Assembly (NCBI GenBank): GCA_001599815.1
Contig: BCIA01000004.1
Location: forward strand, 4,242,082 to 4,306,081
Origin: Furcasterigmium furcatum
Taxonomy: Eukaryota; Ascomycota; Sordariomycetes; Glomerellales; Plectosphaerellaceae
Direction of reading: 5' to 3'
DNA: 64,000 bases
In this document: positions 11,116 through 20,557 of the stretch, piece by piece
How positions within the stretch are numbered: position 1 is the stretch's first letter
Layout of the letters: every line of letters starts with the position of its first letter
Position numbers and translations under genes: made by a program
Notes under the pieces: model-generated
Databases searched by the model: none
What the model saw: the letters and a program-made list of their open reading frames with translations, nothing else
Told to the model about the DNA's origin: nothing

Positions 11116-13130
11116 CTACCTCGCCTTCCGCACCTTGCTCGCGGCCCTCTTCACGGAGGCGGCCGTATTCGAGGCTGTTGGGGCGCTCATGTCACGCCTC
11201 TCGCCGCCGCCCTGGAGGATCGGTCGTCGCGGGGTAGCGGCCGCCCCCTGTGCTGCGCTGCGAGCTCGGCCTCGGCGCTCCTTGATCCGGGCGAGGGCCT
11301 CCTCGCGGGTACAAGTGGGCGTCATGGCCGGGTTGTTGACGTCGAATGAGGCGTGGCTCTCGCTCGAGGGTGTGCGGGAGCGTTCGAAGCGGGAGGTAGG
11401 TTTGGCTTCGTCGTCGTGAATCGGAATGCTCGTGGTCGTTGTCGAGGTGTGGTAGAACCCGGTGGTGCTGCCGATGCGTGGGGGAGACTGCTGAGGGGAG
11501 GTGGACTGCTCCTTGGCAGAGTCGACAGGCATGGGCTCTGGCTGTCGGCTCTCGTCTGTCTCTGTGTCCTCTACCATTTGGATCGTGTCCGGCATTGTAG
11601 GAATGTTCATCTCAGGAATGGCGGCCGCATGAGCGCTGCTTTGAGGGGCGGCCAGGAGAGATGCCAAGGACATGCGCTCGTGGGCAAGGAGAGCGAACGC
11701 GGGCGGCTCGACAGATGGTGTGCGGGCGTACATGCGCGGCTCAGGGGTTGGATCGACGGGAGTGGCTGGTTCGCTATGCTCCTCCTCGCTGTGACTCTGT
11801 TCCAGGCTCCCACGGCGGCTCTCGGGCTCGTTCCCTCTGGAGGCCTGCTGCTCCTTCTCGGCCGCCTCCAGAGCGTCAGCTTCTTGTTGAGACACCGTCC
11901 TGAAGATGCCCTCCCGAGCGCAGAAGATGGTGCTTCGGCGGGGCTCGTCCCTGCTCTTCCTCTTCAGTGAGGGCACCTCGGGCTTCTTGAACTGGGATTC
12001 CTGGTTGGAGTCCTGTGAGACAGGCCGGGAGGACGCGAGCTGGGGCGCTTGACCCAAGATAGCGAGATCGGCCTGGCTGACTTCCTGAGGAGCCACGAGA
12101 ACTCGGCGCGGAGACAAGATGTGCTGGCGTTTCAAGAACTTGGAGGCCTCGCACGACCTCAGCTCGCACTCGGCGTGCAAGAAATCGATCATCTCGTATG
12201 CGCGGTTTGCTCTCTGCCGCTCCCAGTCCACCTTGCGTGATAGCTCCTCGACTTCCTCCTCGCTGGCAGCCGACGAGGTGACGACGGCAGTTGTCAGAGA
12301 CGTCCTCTGCTTCTTCCTAGGCGATGCAAATTCGTCGTCTCGCTTTTCGAACTTGGGCAGGGGAATGCGGCCCTCTGCGGCGATGCGGGCGACCTCCTCC
12401 TCCTTGGCCAGTGTCTTGAAGGCGTCTCGCTCTTGTTCGGTGACCTTGATTCGCTCGAGGGCCTCGTCGAGTTTCGCTTCTAGATCAACCATCTGGCAAC
12501 GAGCCGCGAACGCTTCCTGCTCACGAGCCTTGGTCCTAGCCTTCTCGTTGTCAATGGCGTCCGAGGCGGCCCTCCATCCATCGCGCGCAGCCTTGAGTTC
12601 TTCTTGTAGTCTGATGATGGTGGCATCGTTCTTGAATGTCTTCTTGCGCGCCTGCTTGATCTCCTTCTCCCACGCGGCCTTGGTGTGGGCGTAGGTCTCC
12701 TTGGCCCGCCCGTATTGCTCCTGCAGGGGGGATTAGTAGCTACCACAAGTCGTGGTGCGGCAAGCCGTGGACGTACCATGACGGTCTCGAGTCTTTCGCT
12801 GACACGCTGTTCGCGCTCCTTAGACTTGTCGAGCTGCACTCGCATGACTTTGCTCTCTTCCCTGTAGCGGCGCACTTCAGACTCGGCTTCCTCGCGGCCG
12901 AGCATGGCGCGCTTAAGGGCGGCGTCGGCTGCCTTGCGCTCGAGGGGTTTGGGCTGATTGGCGAGTGTGTTGAACTGGCTGATCTTATCATGGACGGAGC
13001 TGTCGCGGAGCTCACTGCGGAGGGACGACATGAAGGAAGACTCGCGCTGCATGTTGGCACGATCTGGTGATAATGGGTTGAGCGGCCCGCCAGGCGCTGG
13101 GGAGCCCGGGTGGCTTGAGGGCGAGTCCAT
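11116..13130 (-). CDS. Coiled-coil protein, candidate spindle-pole-body protein SnaD-like
   Basis: Structural rather than enzymatic: 652 residues from exons 12777-13130 and 11116-12720, without a catalytic motif. After a Pro/Ser-rich start (MDSPSSHPGSPAPGGPLNPL) comes a long charged coiled coil, roughly residues 60-270, full of Glu, Lys, Arg and Leu heptads. Then come a basic patch (SPRKKQR), a Ser/Pro/Glu-rich disordered region with SP/TP sites, and a C-terminal basic stretch (EEALARIKERRGRARS). The 56-nt intron has a GTACGT donor and a CTGCAG acceptor. The overall layout recalls SnaD of filamentous ascomycetes, but I recognise it only by pattern; other coiled-coil scaffolds remain possible. 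An ATCACGTGAT palindrome lies 243 bp upstream and recurs upstream of the CENP-X gene, which would fit a mitotic role. Confidence 0.6.
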
Positions 13131-13372
13131 TGTTGTCTGCAGTGGTGTACGGTAAGTTGTGAGGTGTGTCCGAGGAATATGGCTTAAGGTTTTGCGTTTC
13201 GTTCTCGTGGACTGTTAGCACGAGGTGGTTGTGGTCGATGCTTGTTCCTAGCACGAACGTGTGGTGTGGTCGTGTGGAGGCCGTTGTCTGTATGTTTACA
13301 TTGGAACGAGCCGGTGTGGTGGCAGGCCCCACCAAATGTTCGAGATGCATGTCCGGTTGCCTCGGATACGCG

Positions 13373-13382
13373 ATCACGTGAT
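13373..13382. promoter_or_regulatory. Perfect palindrome ATCACGTGAT (E-box/Cbf1-type)
   Basis: A 10-bp perfect palindrome with a CACGTG core, 243 bp upstream of the coiled-coil gene start. The flanking bases read ATACGCG just to the left, which partly resembles an MCB box. The same 10-mer is found at 20140-20149 upstream of CENP-X. bHLH proteins of the Cbf1 type bind RTCACRTG; occupancy here is inferred. Confidence 0.5.
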
Positions 13383-13581
13383 GGATGCGGCGCCAAGTAC
13401 CTACAGTACATTCGTGTTTGACATTGGATCTCAAACCACCAACTTGGTTTCACGAGCTTAGAATAAAAGGCCATCCAATGCGGGGATGATACCACAGCTG
13501 CCATTCGCGGTATGTTTCAGAAGAACATAGACCAAAAAGCCAGTATGGCTTGAAATCGTATTGATGTTCGTTCAAGCAATG

Positions 13582-13587
13582 AAAAAA
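13582..13587 (-). terminator. Probable RNA polymerase III terminator (T6 on the minus strand)
   Basis: Six consecutive T on the tRNA strand, 39 nt past the tRNA 3' end. It is the first run of at least five T downstream of the gene. Confidence 0.6.
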
Positions 13588-13625
13588 GAAATCATCAACA
13601 TGTTTTCATGTCGTGGGGGTAAGGC

Positions 13626-13713
13626 TCTCCCCGAGCGGAATTGAACCGCTGACCTTCAGGTGAAATGGAAGAACAGTTACAGCCCGACGTGATAGCCCCT
13701 ACACCACAGGGAG
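13626..13713 (-). tRNA. Intron-containing tRNA, anticodon GUA (Tyr)
   Basis: The minus strand folds into a full cloverleaf: acceptor CTCCCTG with CGGGGAG (one G-U pair), D stem GTG/CAC, anticodon stem TCGGG with CCTGA, variable loop AGGTC, T stem AGCGG with CCGCT, and discriminator A. The B box GGTTCAATTCC is perfect. The 22-nt anticodon loop is too long unless a 15-nt intron (13662-13676) sits after position 37. Removing it gives loop CTGTAAA with anticodon GTA and a 73-nt tRNA. C1-G72 and A73 agree with eukaryotic tRNA-Tyr, which normally has an intron. The D arm (GGTGTAGGGGCTATCAC) looks more like Asp/Gln/Glu tRNAs, so the amino-acid assignment is less certain than the tRNA call. Confidence 0.8.
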
Positions 13714-14210
13714 TGTGAGTTGGTGGATTTGCAACCGTAAATCCATTTATATTGCAAGCGAATGTGTGGCACCGTCGTCTTCTAAATTTCGTGATGGTGG
13801 GGTCCACGAGTGGACTGGCGAACAAGTGGCTAATCATGGTCGGTGCTGATCGAAGTAGTCAGCAGGAATCGGCATCTTGAATCCTCTGGGACTCTGGTCG
13901 GGGAGCATATCGTGCTTCTTTATTTTGCCGTTGATTATTATAATGTTCTCCTTTAGAATGATCTGCAGCGAAAAGTCTCTGAAAATTGGCTATTTTTATA
14001 CCTGAGACAACGTGGCTCCCCGTGGTGTGATGCTCGTGTTGGGAGCGGAGGACGGACCTGCAACGTCCATTGACGCGCTTGGCCTCGACAGCTCAAGCTC
14101 CGAATCCGAATTCCCCCAAAGCAAAGGCCACATCGTCTGAATTTACTATTACACCGGACATTCTCTCCTACCTGTCACCAGTCAAGCTGAATTTCGCATC
14201 GTGAATCACC

Positions 14211-15282
14211 ATGGCTGACTCGAGCCCCGCCGTCCGGCAGCGCAAAGCCAAACAGAAGCACGAGACCACCATCGTCCCCGACCAAGACCTCCCGAGCGAG
14301 GACGAGGACAACCTGTTCGCCGGAACACCGTCAGAGAAGCTTCGCCCCGTGAAGACCAACGCCCCAGATACACCCCAGCCCAAGTCCAAGTCCAAACGCG
14401 ATGCGGTCGACACAGAGGGCTACAGCATCTTGCTGGACGCCCTTCGGGTCGTGACCTTCCTGGTCATCGCGAGCTGCGGACTCAGCTACGTCATGAGCGG
14501 CGGCGAGAGCTGGACATGGGGCTACAAGAACAAGCCATACATCCTGCGGCCTCAGTACTGGAAGCTTCTTCTGGTGCGCAACCCATTGCCCCCTCTCTCC
14601 CCTCCCATCCATGGGTTTCCTCACTAACGCTGCCTCCCTCTCGCAGAGCGGCCCCGTCAACCTCACCCCCGAAGAGCTCCTCGCCTACGACGGCTCCGAC
14701 CCCGAGCTGCCCATCTACCTCGCCATCAACCACACCATCTACGACGTCTCCGCCAACCCCCGCGTCTACGGCCCCGGCGGCTCCTACAACGTCTTCGCCG
14801 GCCACGACGCCTCCCGCGGCTTCGTCTCCGGCTGCTTCCGCGAGGACCGCACCCCCGACATGCGCGGCGTCGAGGAGATGTACCTCCCCATCGACGACGC
14901 CGAGACCGACAAGTTCTGGACCTACGACGAGATGCAGGCCCTGCGCGAACAGGAGCTAGCCGACGCCCTCGCCAAGGTCGACGACCAGTTCCGCCACTGG
15001 ACCAACTTCTTCGCCAACAGCGACCAGTACCTGCGCGTCGGCCGCGTCGTCCTCCCCGACGACTGGCTCGAGAAGACCCCGCGCAGGGCGCTGTGCGACG
15101 TCGCGCAGAAGGGCCGCAAGAAGAGACTGCTGCCGCACGAGAAGGAGGCCGAGGAGCAGCGGAAGAAGGAGAAGAAGGCGGAGAAGAAGCGCAGGAAGGA
15201 GGAGCAGAAGAGGGAGCGGGAGGAGGAGAAGAAGCAGGAGCAGGAGAGAGAGAGGGAGGAGAAGAGGCGGGGCAGGGCGTAG
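14211..15282 (+). CDS. Membrane-anchored cytochrome b5-like/MAPR (Dap1-type) protein
   Basis: Predicted ER-membrane heme-binding protein of the progesterone-receptor (MAPR) family, whose members support cytochrome P450s such as Erg11. Exons 14211-14573 and 14647-15282 give 332 residues. An N-terminal acidic/basic cytosolic segment is followed by one membrane helix (LRVVTFLVIASCGLSYVM, about residues 78-95). A cytochrome-b5-like domain starts at about residue 124: LTPEELLAYDG, YLAINHTIYDVS, then GPGGSYNVFAGHDASRGF with the tyrosines typical of MAPR heme ligation. The last 60 residues are almost wholly Lys, Glu and Arg, probably a charged helix, longer than in yeast Dap1. The start context CACCATGG is strong. 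The intron starts GTGCGC and ends CTCGCAG. Confidence 0.85.
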
Positions 15283-16032
15283 TTGGGTATCTTGCCGTAG
15301 CCAAACGGAAGCCAGCAGTGAAGATCTGATCACGGAAGCATTGTGACTGGTTGACATAGAGTTGAGCATGGAGGCAGTGAGAGGGACTGCCGCCACGGGC
15401 TTTGCTTGTGCTCTCGAGCTGGGACCGGACATCACCCTCTTCATGAACGACACATCTTTAGATATGATATTTAGGCCTCTGGAACTGGTACAAACCGTCT
15501 CGGGAGGCTCTGCAAGGAAAGGAAGGTTTTCAGGGGCAAGGTTTCCTACTATGATGGGCCAGAGCTCACCTGCTTCCGACTGTTGGCCGAGAAGATCCAA
15601 ACCGACTGACACTGGCTGGAGGTCTCTTCACTCTCATCCTCACTCATACCACACCACAAATTCAGACGAACATACCAGATGACTTTCTACTTTCATTCAG
15701 CGCAACCAGCGCTTCTCAGATATACACCCCCATGCCGCTCCCGGCAATGGTCCAGTACCTTCGTATAAGTACACATGCCCCCGCCGTCACAGGCGCCGAG
15801 AGGCTTCCCCAGCTCTCGTCCCAGGCATGGGAGACCAACCATGCAGGTACCAATAATAAAAAAGATCATAACATCTTCGAAAGAGAACAACAAAGAAACG
15901 CCGCCTCGAGGGAGAACACGAGGGTGGTAAATTCTGGTATTAAATCCCACATATTTTTCCCTTGAACAGCCTTCATCACCACCGCCCATTCCTCGTCTAT
16001 TTTTCACGTCCACGCGCACCGAGGGCGGGCGC
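15283..16032. other. Convergent intergenic region, no gene seen
   Basis: Sits between the 3' ends of two convergent genes. AT-rich patches at about 15840-15960 fit polyadenylation regions. No coding signal is seen. Confidence 0.5.
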
Positions 16033-16825
16033 TTAGAACAGGAGGAAGAAGGCGCCGGCGGCGAGGAGCAGCGTGCTGGGGACGGCGAGCGCGGAGCCGG
16101 CGGCGGGCTGGTTGCCGCCCTCAGCGCCCTCCTGGCCGGGGTTGGTAGGCTGGCCGGGCTGGTTGGGCTGGTTGGGGACGCCGCCGGGGGTGTTGTTGTC
16201 ACCACCGGGCACGCCACCGGGCTGGCCGGCGTTGCCACCGTCCAGGGCAGCGGCAGCGGCCTTGTAGTTCTCCAGCGTGCGGGAGGCGTTGGCGGTAGGG
16301 CTGGAGACGCTCAGGTTAGCCACTTGAAGGCCTGAGTGCGGGATCTGGACGGGGAAACTCACTTCTCGTTGATGACCATGACCATGCCGCGTTGGCAGTG
16401 AGGACCTTGCTGGCAGTAGAGCCACATGGGGGCGGTGTCGTTGATCATGACAGTGAAGACGGGCCTCTGGCCTTGGCTGGCGGAGGCACCGACGGGGACG
16501 TATCCGGAGAAGATACCGGCGACCTGGGCCGCGGGGTTGGCCACGTTCAGGGGCACACAGGGCGAGTCGAAGGTGGACTGGGTAACGGTGTGGTTTCCAC
16601 CCATAAACTGGAACTGGACCATAGAGCCGGGGGCGGCGACGATCCTCTCGGGGGAGAAGGTCAGGGAGCCGTTGGTGGAGGCAACCTGAACAGCCTGGAC
16701 GCTCACGGCTAGACGATGTTAGCTTGCGGTCCTTTCCTCTTAACTCTGCACAACCCCATCCACCACGTACCCTGGGCCTGGGCATAGCCGGCGAGGGCGG
16801 CGACGATAGCTCCTGCGAAGAACAT
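16033..16825 (-). CDS. Secreted GPI-anchored cupredoxin-domain protein
   Basis: Exons 16771-16825, 16363-16708 and 16033-16300 give 222 residues. A signal peptide (MFFAGAIVAALAGYAQA) leads into a single plastocyanin-like domain that keeps a complete type-1 copper set: His in GGNHTV, then Cys, His and Met in YCQQGPHCQRGM, spaced C-x4-H-x4-M. After it come a Pro/Gly/Asn/Gln-rich linker of about 60 residues (PGGVPGGDNNTPGG) and a hydrophobic C-terminus preceded by small residues (GSALAVPSTLLLAAGAFFLLF), the pattern for a GPI anchor. Intron donors are GTACGT and GTGAGT, with branch GCTAAC in the second. Fungal proteins of this design (extracellular serine-rich/GPI cupredoxins) sit at the cell wall; their redox partner is unknown. 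Confidence 0.87.
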
Positions 16826-19334
16826 GTTGACTGATGTGTGTATGAAAGTTCTGGTATATAAGAAATGATCGAAGTCGTGGTATCGAGAGTCGTCAAAAAA
16901 AGATCGGACCGGTCTTCCAGAGAACCACAAAGCTGTTGGAGCACGATAAAAAAGCGACTGGCGCTGTTGGAAGGACTAGCCTTTGTTGTCGAAAGGAAGA
17001 TTAAAGTGCGTGGTCGAAAGGGGGGATGTCGGATGGACGAAGTGAAGTGGAAGACACAGAAGCAAAAGAGGAAAAGAAGAGACGAAAGGAAGAGAAGGGG
17101 AGAGGACTCGATGCTTTTGAACTGGATGAGAGCAAGCCAGGTCCGAAACGCGTGGAAACGGCATGAATATAAGGTGCCCGAAGATCGTCCCAAGGGCGGT
17201 AGTCAGGCGGATGCTCGACTCGACCGGGGTCTGTGTGTGTGCCGCGTCGCCATGCCCAAGACCAGCAAGGAGGGAGGGTGATTAGAGCCGCCAGCATCTG
17301 GGATGTACGGTATAGGTGGTGACAGTATAGCAAAGACACGGGGTGGAAGCGTAACGCCAAGGTCAAGAGGCGACAGGTCCGAAGTGAACAAGGCTGGCTC
17401 CGTGACGTGAAACGAGTTTGGACAATCCGTGCTTCACCATGGTCCTTGGGAAGCGGCCGAGCCGACTGCACCAGGAAATGATATCCCAGCATCGGCGGCA
17501 AGGGGTTTAATGGAGAAACGTTGGCAGGCCCCGAGCTGTGACAGCCCGAGAGCTTAGTTCAGAGTCCCGATGTGCTAAGAGTTCCCGTAACATGGGTGAG
17601 AGACAGCCACTGCAGCGGGGCCTGGAGTCCGGGGACGGTTGAGTTGCCTCCGAGTCACGGCCCGGGAGACCAGCAGCCTGTCGCAAGATGTCCAATTGCG
17701 CATTTTGAACCATCATCATCTCAAGTAAAAATGGCCGAGCCTCGCGCTGACGACGCCGAGTACATACCAAGGCCATTGACTATGCTAAACTTTCGACAAG
17801 ACTCGTCGACGACTCTGAAGGGAATCTTCAAGAGTTCAGGCCGAGAGAGGCGCGGAGCCGGGAGACGGCGTTGCCCTGAAAGTGGGTCCCGGACCCCTGT
17901 CGAAACGGGGGGCAGAGCTCGGATGTGCTTCACCTCAATCTTCCGACACTCCTTGCGACAGCCCCCGTCTCAGGCCCGATGCTGGGCCTGGGCCTCAACC
18001 ACCACCCGCTTTTAGCTCTCAGGCTCTGTCCTGTCCCGTTGCAACGGTGCACCACCAGCAGGAGTCCATGGGGGAGAGGGCCGGCCATCAAGAGACCCAA
18101 GCGCCGGATGACTGCGCCTTCTCCCAGTATTACTGCCGACATGTGGATTGGCTGCTTGCCCAGTTCGTGCCCTCGAGTGCGGAGATCAGATCTTCACCGA
18201 CACCTGGCGGGATCTACCTTGCTGGGAAGATCTGTCTTGCGCCGCGAACGAGGCTTGGCTGCCGGCGGCCTTGCACCCAGCCGGACAACATGAATTTGCT
18301 GCCGTCGTGACGCTCCGGATACGCATTTGAATCCCCATCCGGCGGTACCCTCATGTCCGAGTCCTTTAGCCCCAGAGTCCCATGGCTTGAGCAAGCACCC
18401 GTAGTGGCGTCCAGAAAACAAATTCTCATGTCACGATTGTTTCGCGTTACCTCGCTCAGACTGATCATCACCTGATAGTCGACTCCCTAGCTGTCGAGGA
18501 AACGAAACAATTTCGCCACGAGGCGGGACTGTTCGTGTGCTCCCTGCCTGGAGCGGCCTTGACCATCTGTGAAATGACATACGAGTTTCGTCTTCATCCC
18601 AAGAATCGATGTGGGTGGACGTCATCTGGCCTTCCTCTGTGCTCAAGAGATGAAATCGATCCAGTTACCAGACCCCGTCTGGGCATCGCCCTCTCGTGAT
18701 GGCCAAACGTCCGGCCCTTCAGCATCACCTCCTCGGACATGAGACGCGTTAAACGCTGCGTCAAGGCAAGAATCAGCTCGTCAAACTCGTCTCATGACTC
18801 GCCAGGAAGGTTGATTTCCTGATATAGATTTTGGCGTCTCCGGCTGTTGGTGAATAATGCTTTTTGGACACTCTATGTCTATCCACAGACGCCTTCGTGA
18901 GGCGGTGATGCTAAGCCTGCTATGGAATTCCTCTTCCAAGCCCTCGAATACCAGCCCAAGTCAGTCGTCAAGCTGTATCAGATCGAAGCATGCCAAGTCG
19001 TAGACCAGCAAATACAGTTGCCAAGGGCGCCAATATCTGGAGTATCGCTTGCGGAGTCGCGGAGGTATTCCAGCTTGGCTCATGTCGCCGACCGATGTGC
19101 CGGCTTGGTCTTGGTCGTCTCAACACACTCCTCATGTCAGGGAGGTGTCATGTCAGAGGTAGTGTCTCTTACTCGTATGTCCGGTGCGTTGCATGATATG
19201 ACTCTGATCCAGGGTGCCACATCGGCCAAGTTGCAGACAGTCACATCAGTTGATCCCGGCGAGTCGAAGCCGACGTTCCGAGCAACCCATCCCGATGGCT
19301 TGTTTCTCTGGACAGTCTCTTGTCTTAGAGTCCC
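16826..19334. other. Gene-poor 2.5-kb stretch
   Basis: Apart from the promoter of the cupredoxin gene at the left end, I see nothing I can call: open frames are short, on both strands, without domain-like sequence or consistent splice signals. It is neither AT-rich nor repetitive by eye. It could hold a noncoding RNA or a fast-evolving gene I cannot recognise. Confidence 0.4.
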
Positions 19335-19967
19335 TCAAAAGTCCATGAGCAACTGAGGCGAAATCTTCTCCAAGTCTTCGACCTACCAGTCCATGTGTCA
19401 GTCAGAGGCCAGCGCTGAGCCAAGTGTCCACGAGGGGAAACTCACCTCCAGGAACGCGCTGTCCCGCTCATGGATACATCTTGCGATCGCCTCCCGCACG
19501 AATACATCCACATACTTGGCCGCAGCCCGCGCGGCATCGCCTGTCATGCGAGTGCCATCCTTCTCGAACATCTCCTGCAGCAGCCTCGCCAGCAACGCCG
19601 GCGGAATCGTCTTCTCGGGCGGGTCTTCGTCCTCATCCTGGACTGTTTGAGGCCCGGCCCTTGATCCTGCCCTGGCTGTGGAGGTGTTGCCAGCTGCTTC
19701 AAAGTCCATGTCCTCATCGCTGTCGAGTGCTTGAGCTCTGGCCCGGCCTGGGCCTGCTGGCCTGCCTTGGCTGCGTCTCCGTTGGGGGGCACCCTCGTCT
19801 GAGTCTAACACCTCCACATCGTCGTCCTGGTCCTCTGCTTCGGACGAGGCGAAAGGGTCGGCATCGTCGACCGCCTTTGAAGATGACGTCCGTTTGTTGG
19901 TTGTGGCTTTGGACTGTTTCGATGGTCGTCCGCGCTTGGCAGCACCTGTGGTCTGCTTCGGTGGCAT
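19335..19967 (-). CDS. mhf2: CENP-X/MHF2 histone-fold protein
   Basis: Partner of CENP-S/MHF1 in the kinetochore and in FANCM-linked DNA repair. Exons 19446-19967 and 19335-19382 give 189 residues. The histone fold occupies the C-terminal third: PPALLARLLQEMFEKDGTRM, then ARAAAKYVDVFVREAIARC. The second exon supplies VEDLEKISPQLLMDF, exactly the terminal helix expected of CENP-X; without splicing the frame ends in an unrelated tail, so the GTGAGT...TGGTAG intron is real. The N-terminal 110 residues are low-complexity: basic RGRPSKQSK (AT-hook-like GRP core), then acidic runs (DQDDDVEVLDSDEGAP). That is long compared with yeast Mhf2 (about 80 residues). Tandem MCB boxes and an ATCACGTGAT palindrome lie upstream, suggesting G1/S or mitotic control. 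Confidence 0.85.
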
Positions 19968-20079
19968 CGCTGCAGAACCAGATGCCAAAGATCAAAGTTA
20001 ATGGAAGTAATACGCCTAATTCCGCAGGCAGCCATAAATAAGTCTAGGGTAGTTGTATCCACGACGGCGATGCTGGTGG

Positions 20080-20093
20080 ACGCGTCGACGCGT
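20080..20093. promoter_or_regulatory. Two tandem MCB boxes (ACGCGT) upstream of CENP-X
   Basis: ACGCGT occurs at 20080-20085 and 20088-20093, separated by two bases, 113-126 bp upstream of the CENP-X start. ACGCGT is the MluI cell-cycle box bound by Mbp1/Swi6-type MBF in yeasts at G1/S genes. The arrangement is seen directly; binding is inferred. Confidence 0.6.
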
Positions 20094-20139
20094 TAAGTGG
20101 ACTACTGATTGACCAATCGCAGAGGGGATCGGTCGCCAG

Positions 20140-20149
20140 ATCACGTGAT
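20140..20149. promoter_or_regulatory. Perfect palindrome ATCACGTGAT (E-box/Cbf1-type)
   Basis: Identical to the 10-mer at 13373-13382. It lies about 175 bp upstream of the CENP-X start and about 50 bp beyond the MCB pair. Confidence 0.5.
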
Positions 20150-20557
20150 TAAAAAACTGTCTGGCGGAAAATCGCCGTTCTTGATGCTGAAAGGAGCTCA
20201 AACATGCAAGTCACATTGGAGCAGCGAGAAAGAGGTGTGTCAAGAGTTACAATCAGGAAATTGCCTAGGGTCGTATAATTACAGCGGATCAGGCCTCTCG
20301 AAGCAGGGTCGAGTAGAGAAAACGCCTTGCCAGATGCCAGTCTAAACCGCGAAAAGCCAGGGAACCAGGTAAACCACCTTGTCGTGGTATCCGGGCCTCC
20401 TTCCCGCGACTTCCTTCACGCCCCACGCGAGCCACCACATTCCTCGTCTATTCCAGGCCAAGCCAACTTGAGCCCTCCCCCCCGATCATCGTCCCAGCGG
20501 ACTCAGTCCTCCGCTGGACTCGGAATTTTGTTGTCATGATATTGGTTGACGAGCCGT

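Larger units (their letters stand above)
13131..14210. other. Intergenic region containing the tRNA gene
   Basis: Contains the promoter of the coiled-coil gene with a palindromic E-box at 13373-13382, the tRNA gene at 13626-13713, and an AT-rich stretch (13900-14000) leading to the MAPR-like gene. Nothing else coding is seen. Confidence 0.6.
19968..20557. other. Intergenic region, CENP-X promoter and carrier 3' flank
   Basis: Carries the tandem MCB boxes, a CCAAT (20112-20116) and a palindromic E-box upstream of CENP-X. The right part is the 3' flank of the ADP/ATP carrier. No coding sequence is seen. Confidence 0.6.

Noticed and set aside
16855..16860. TATATA upstream of the cupredoxin gene
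   Set aside because: Only about 30 bp before the start codon, which would leave almost no leader; not a convincing TATA box.
16301..17193. Upstream part of a continuous minus-strand frame of 386 codons running through the cupredoxin gene
   Set aside because: It crosses both introns and the promoter of the cupredoxin gene in a different frame; only its last part coincides with the real third exon.
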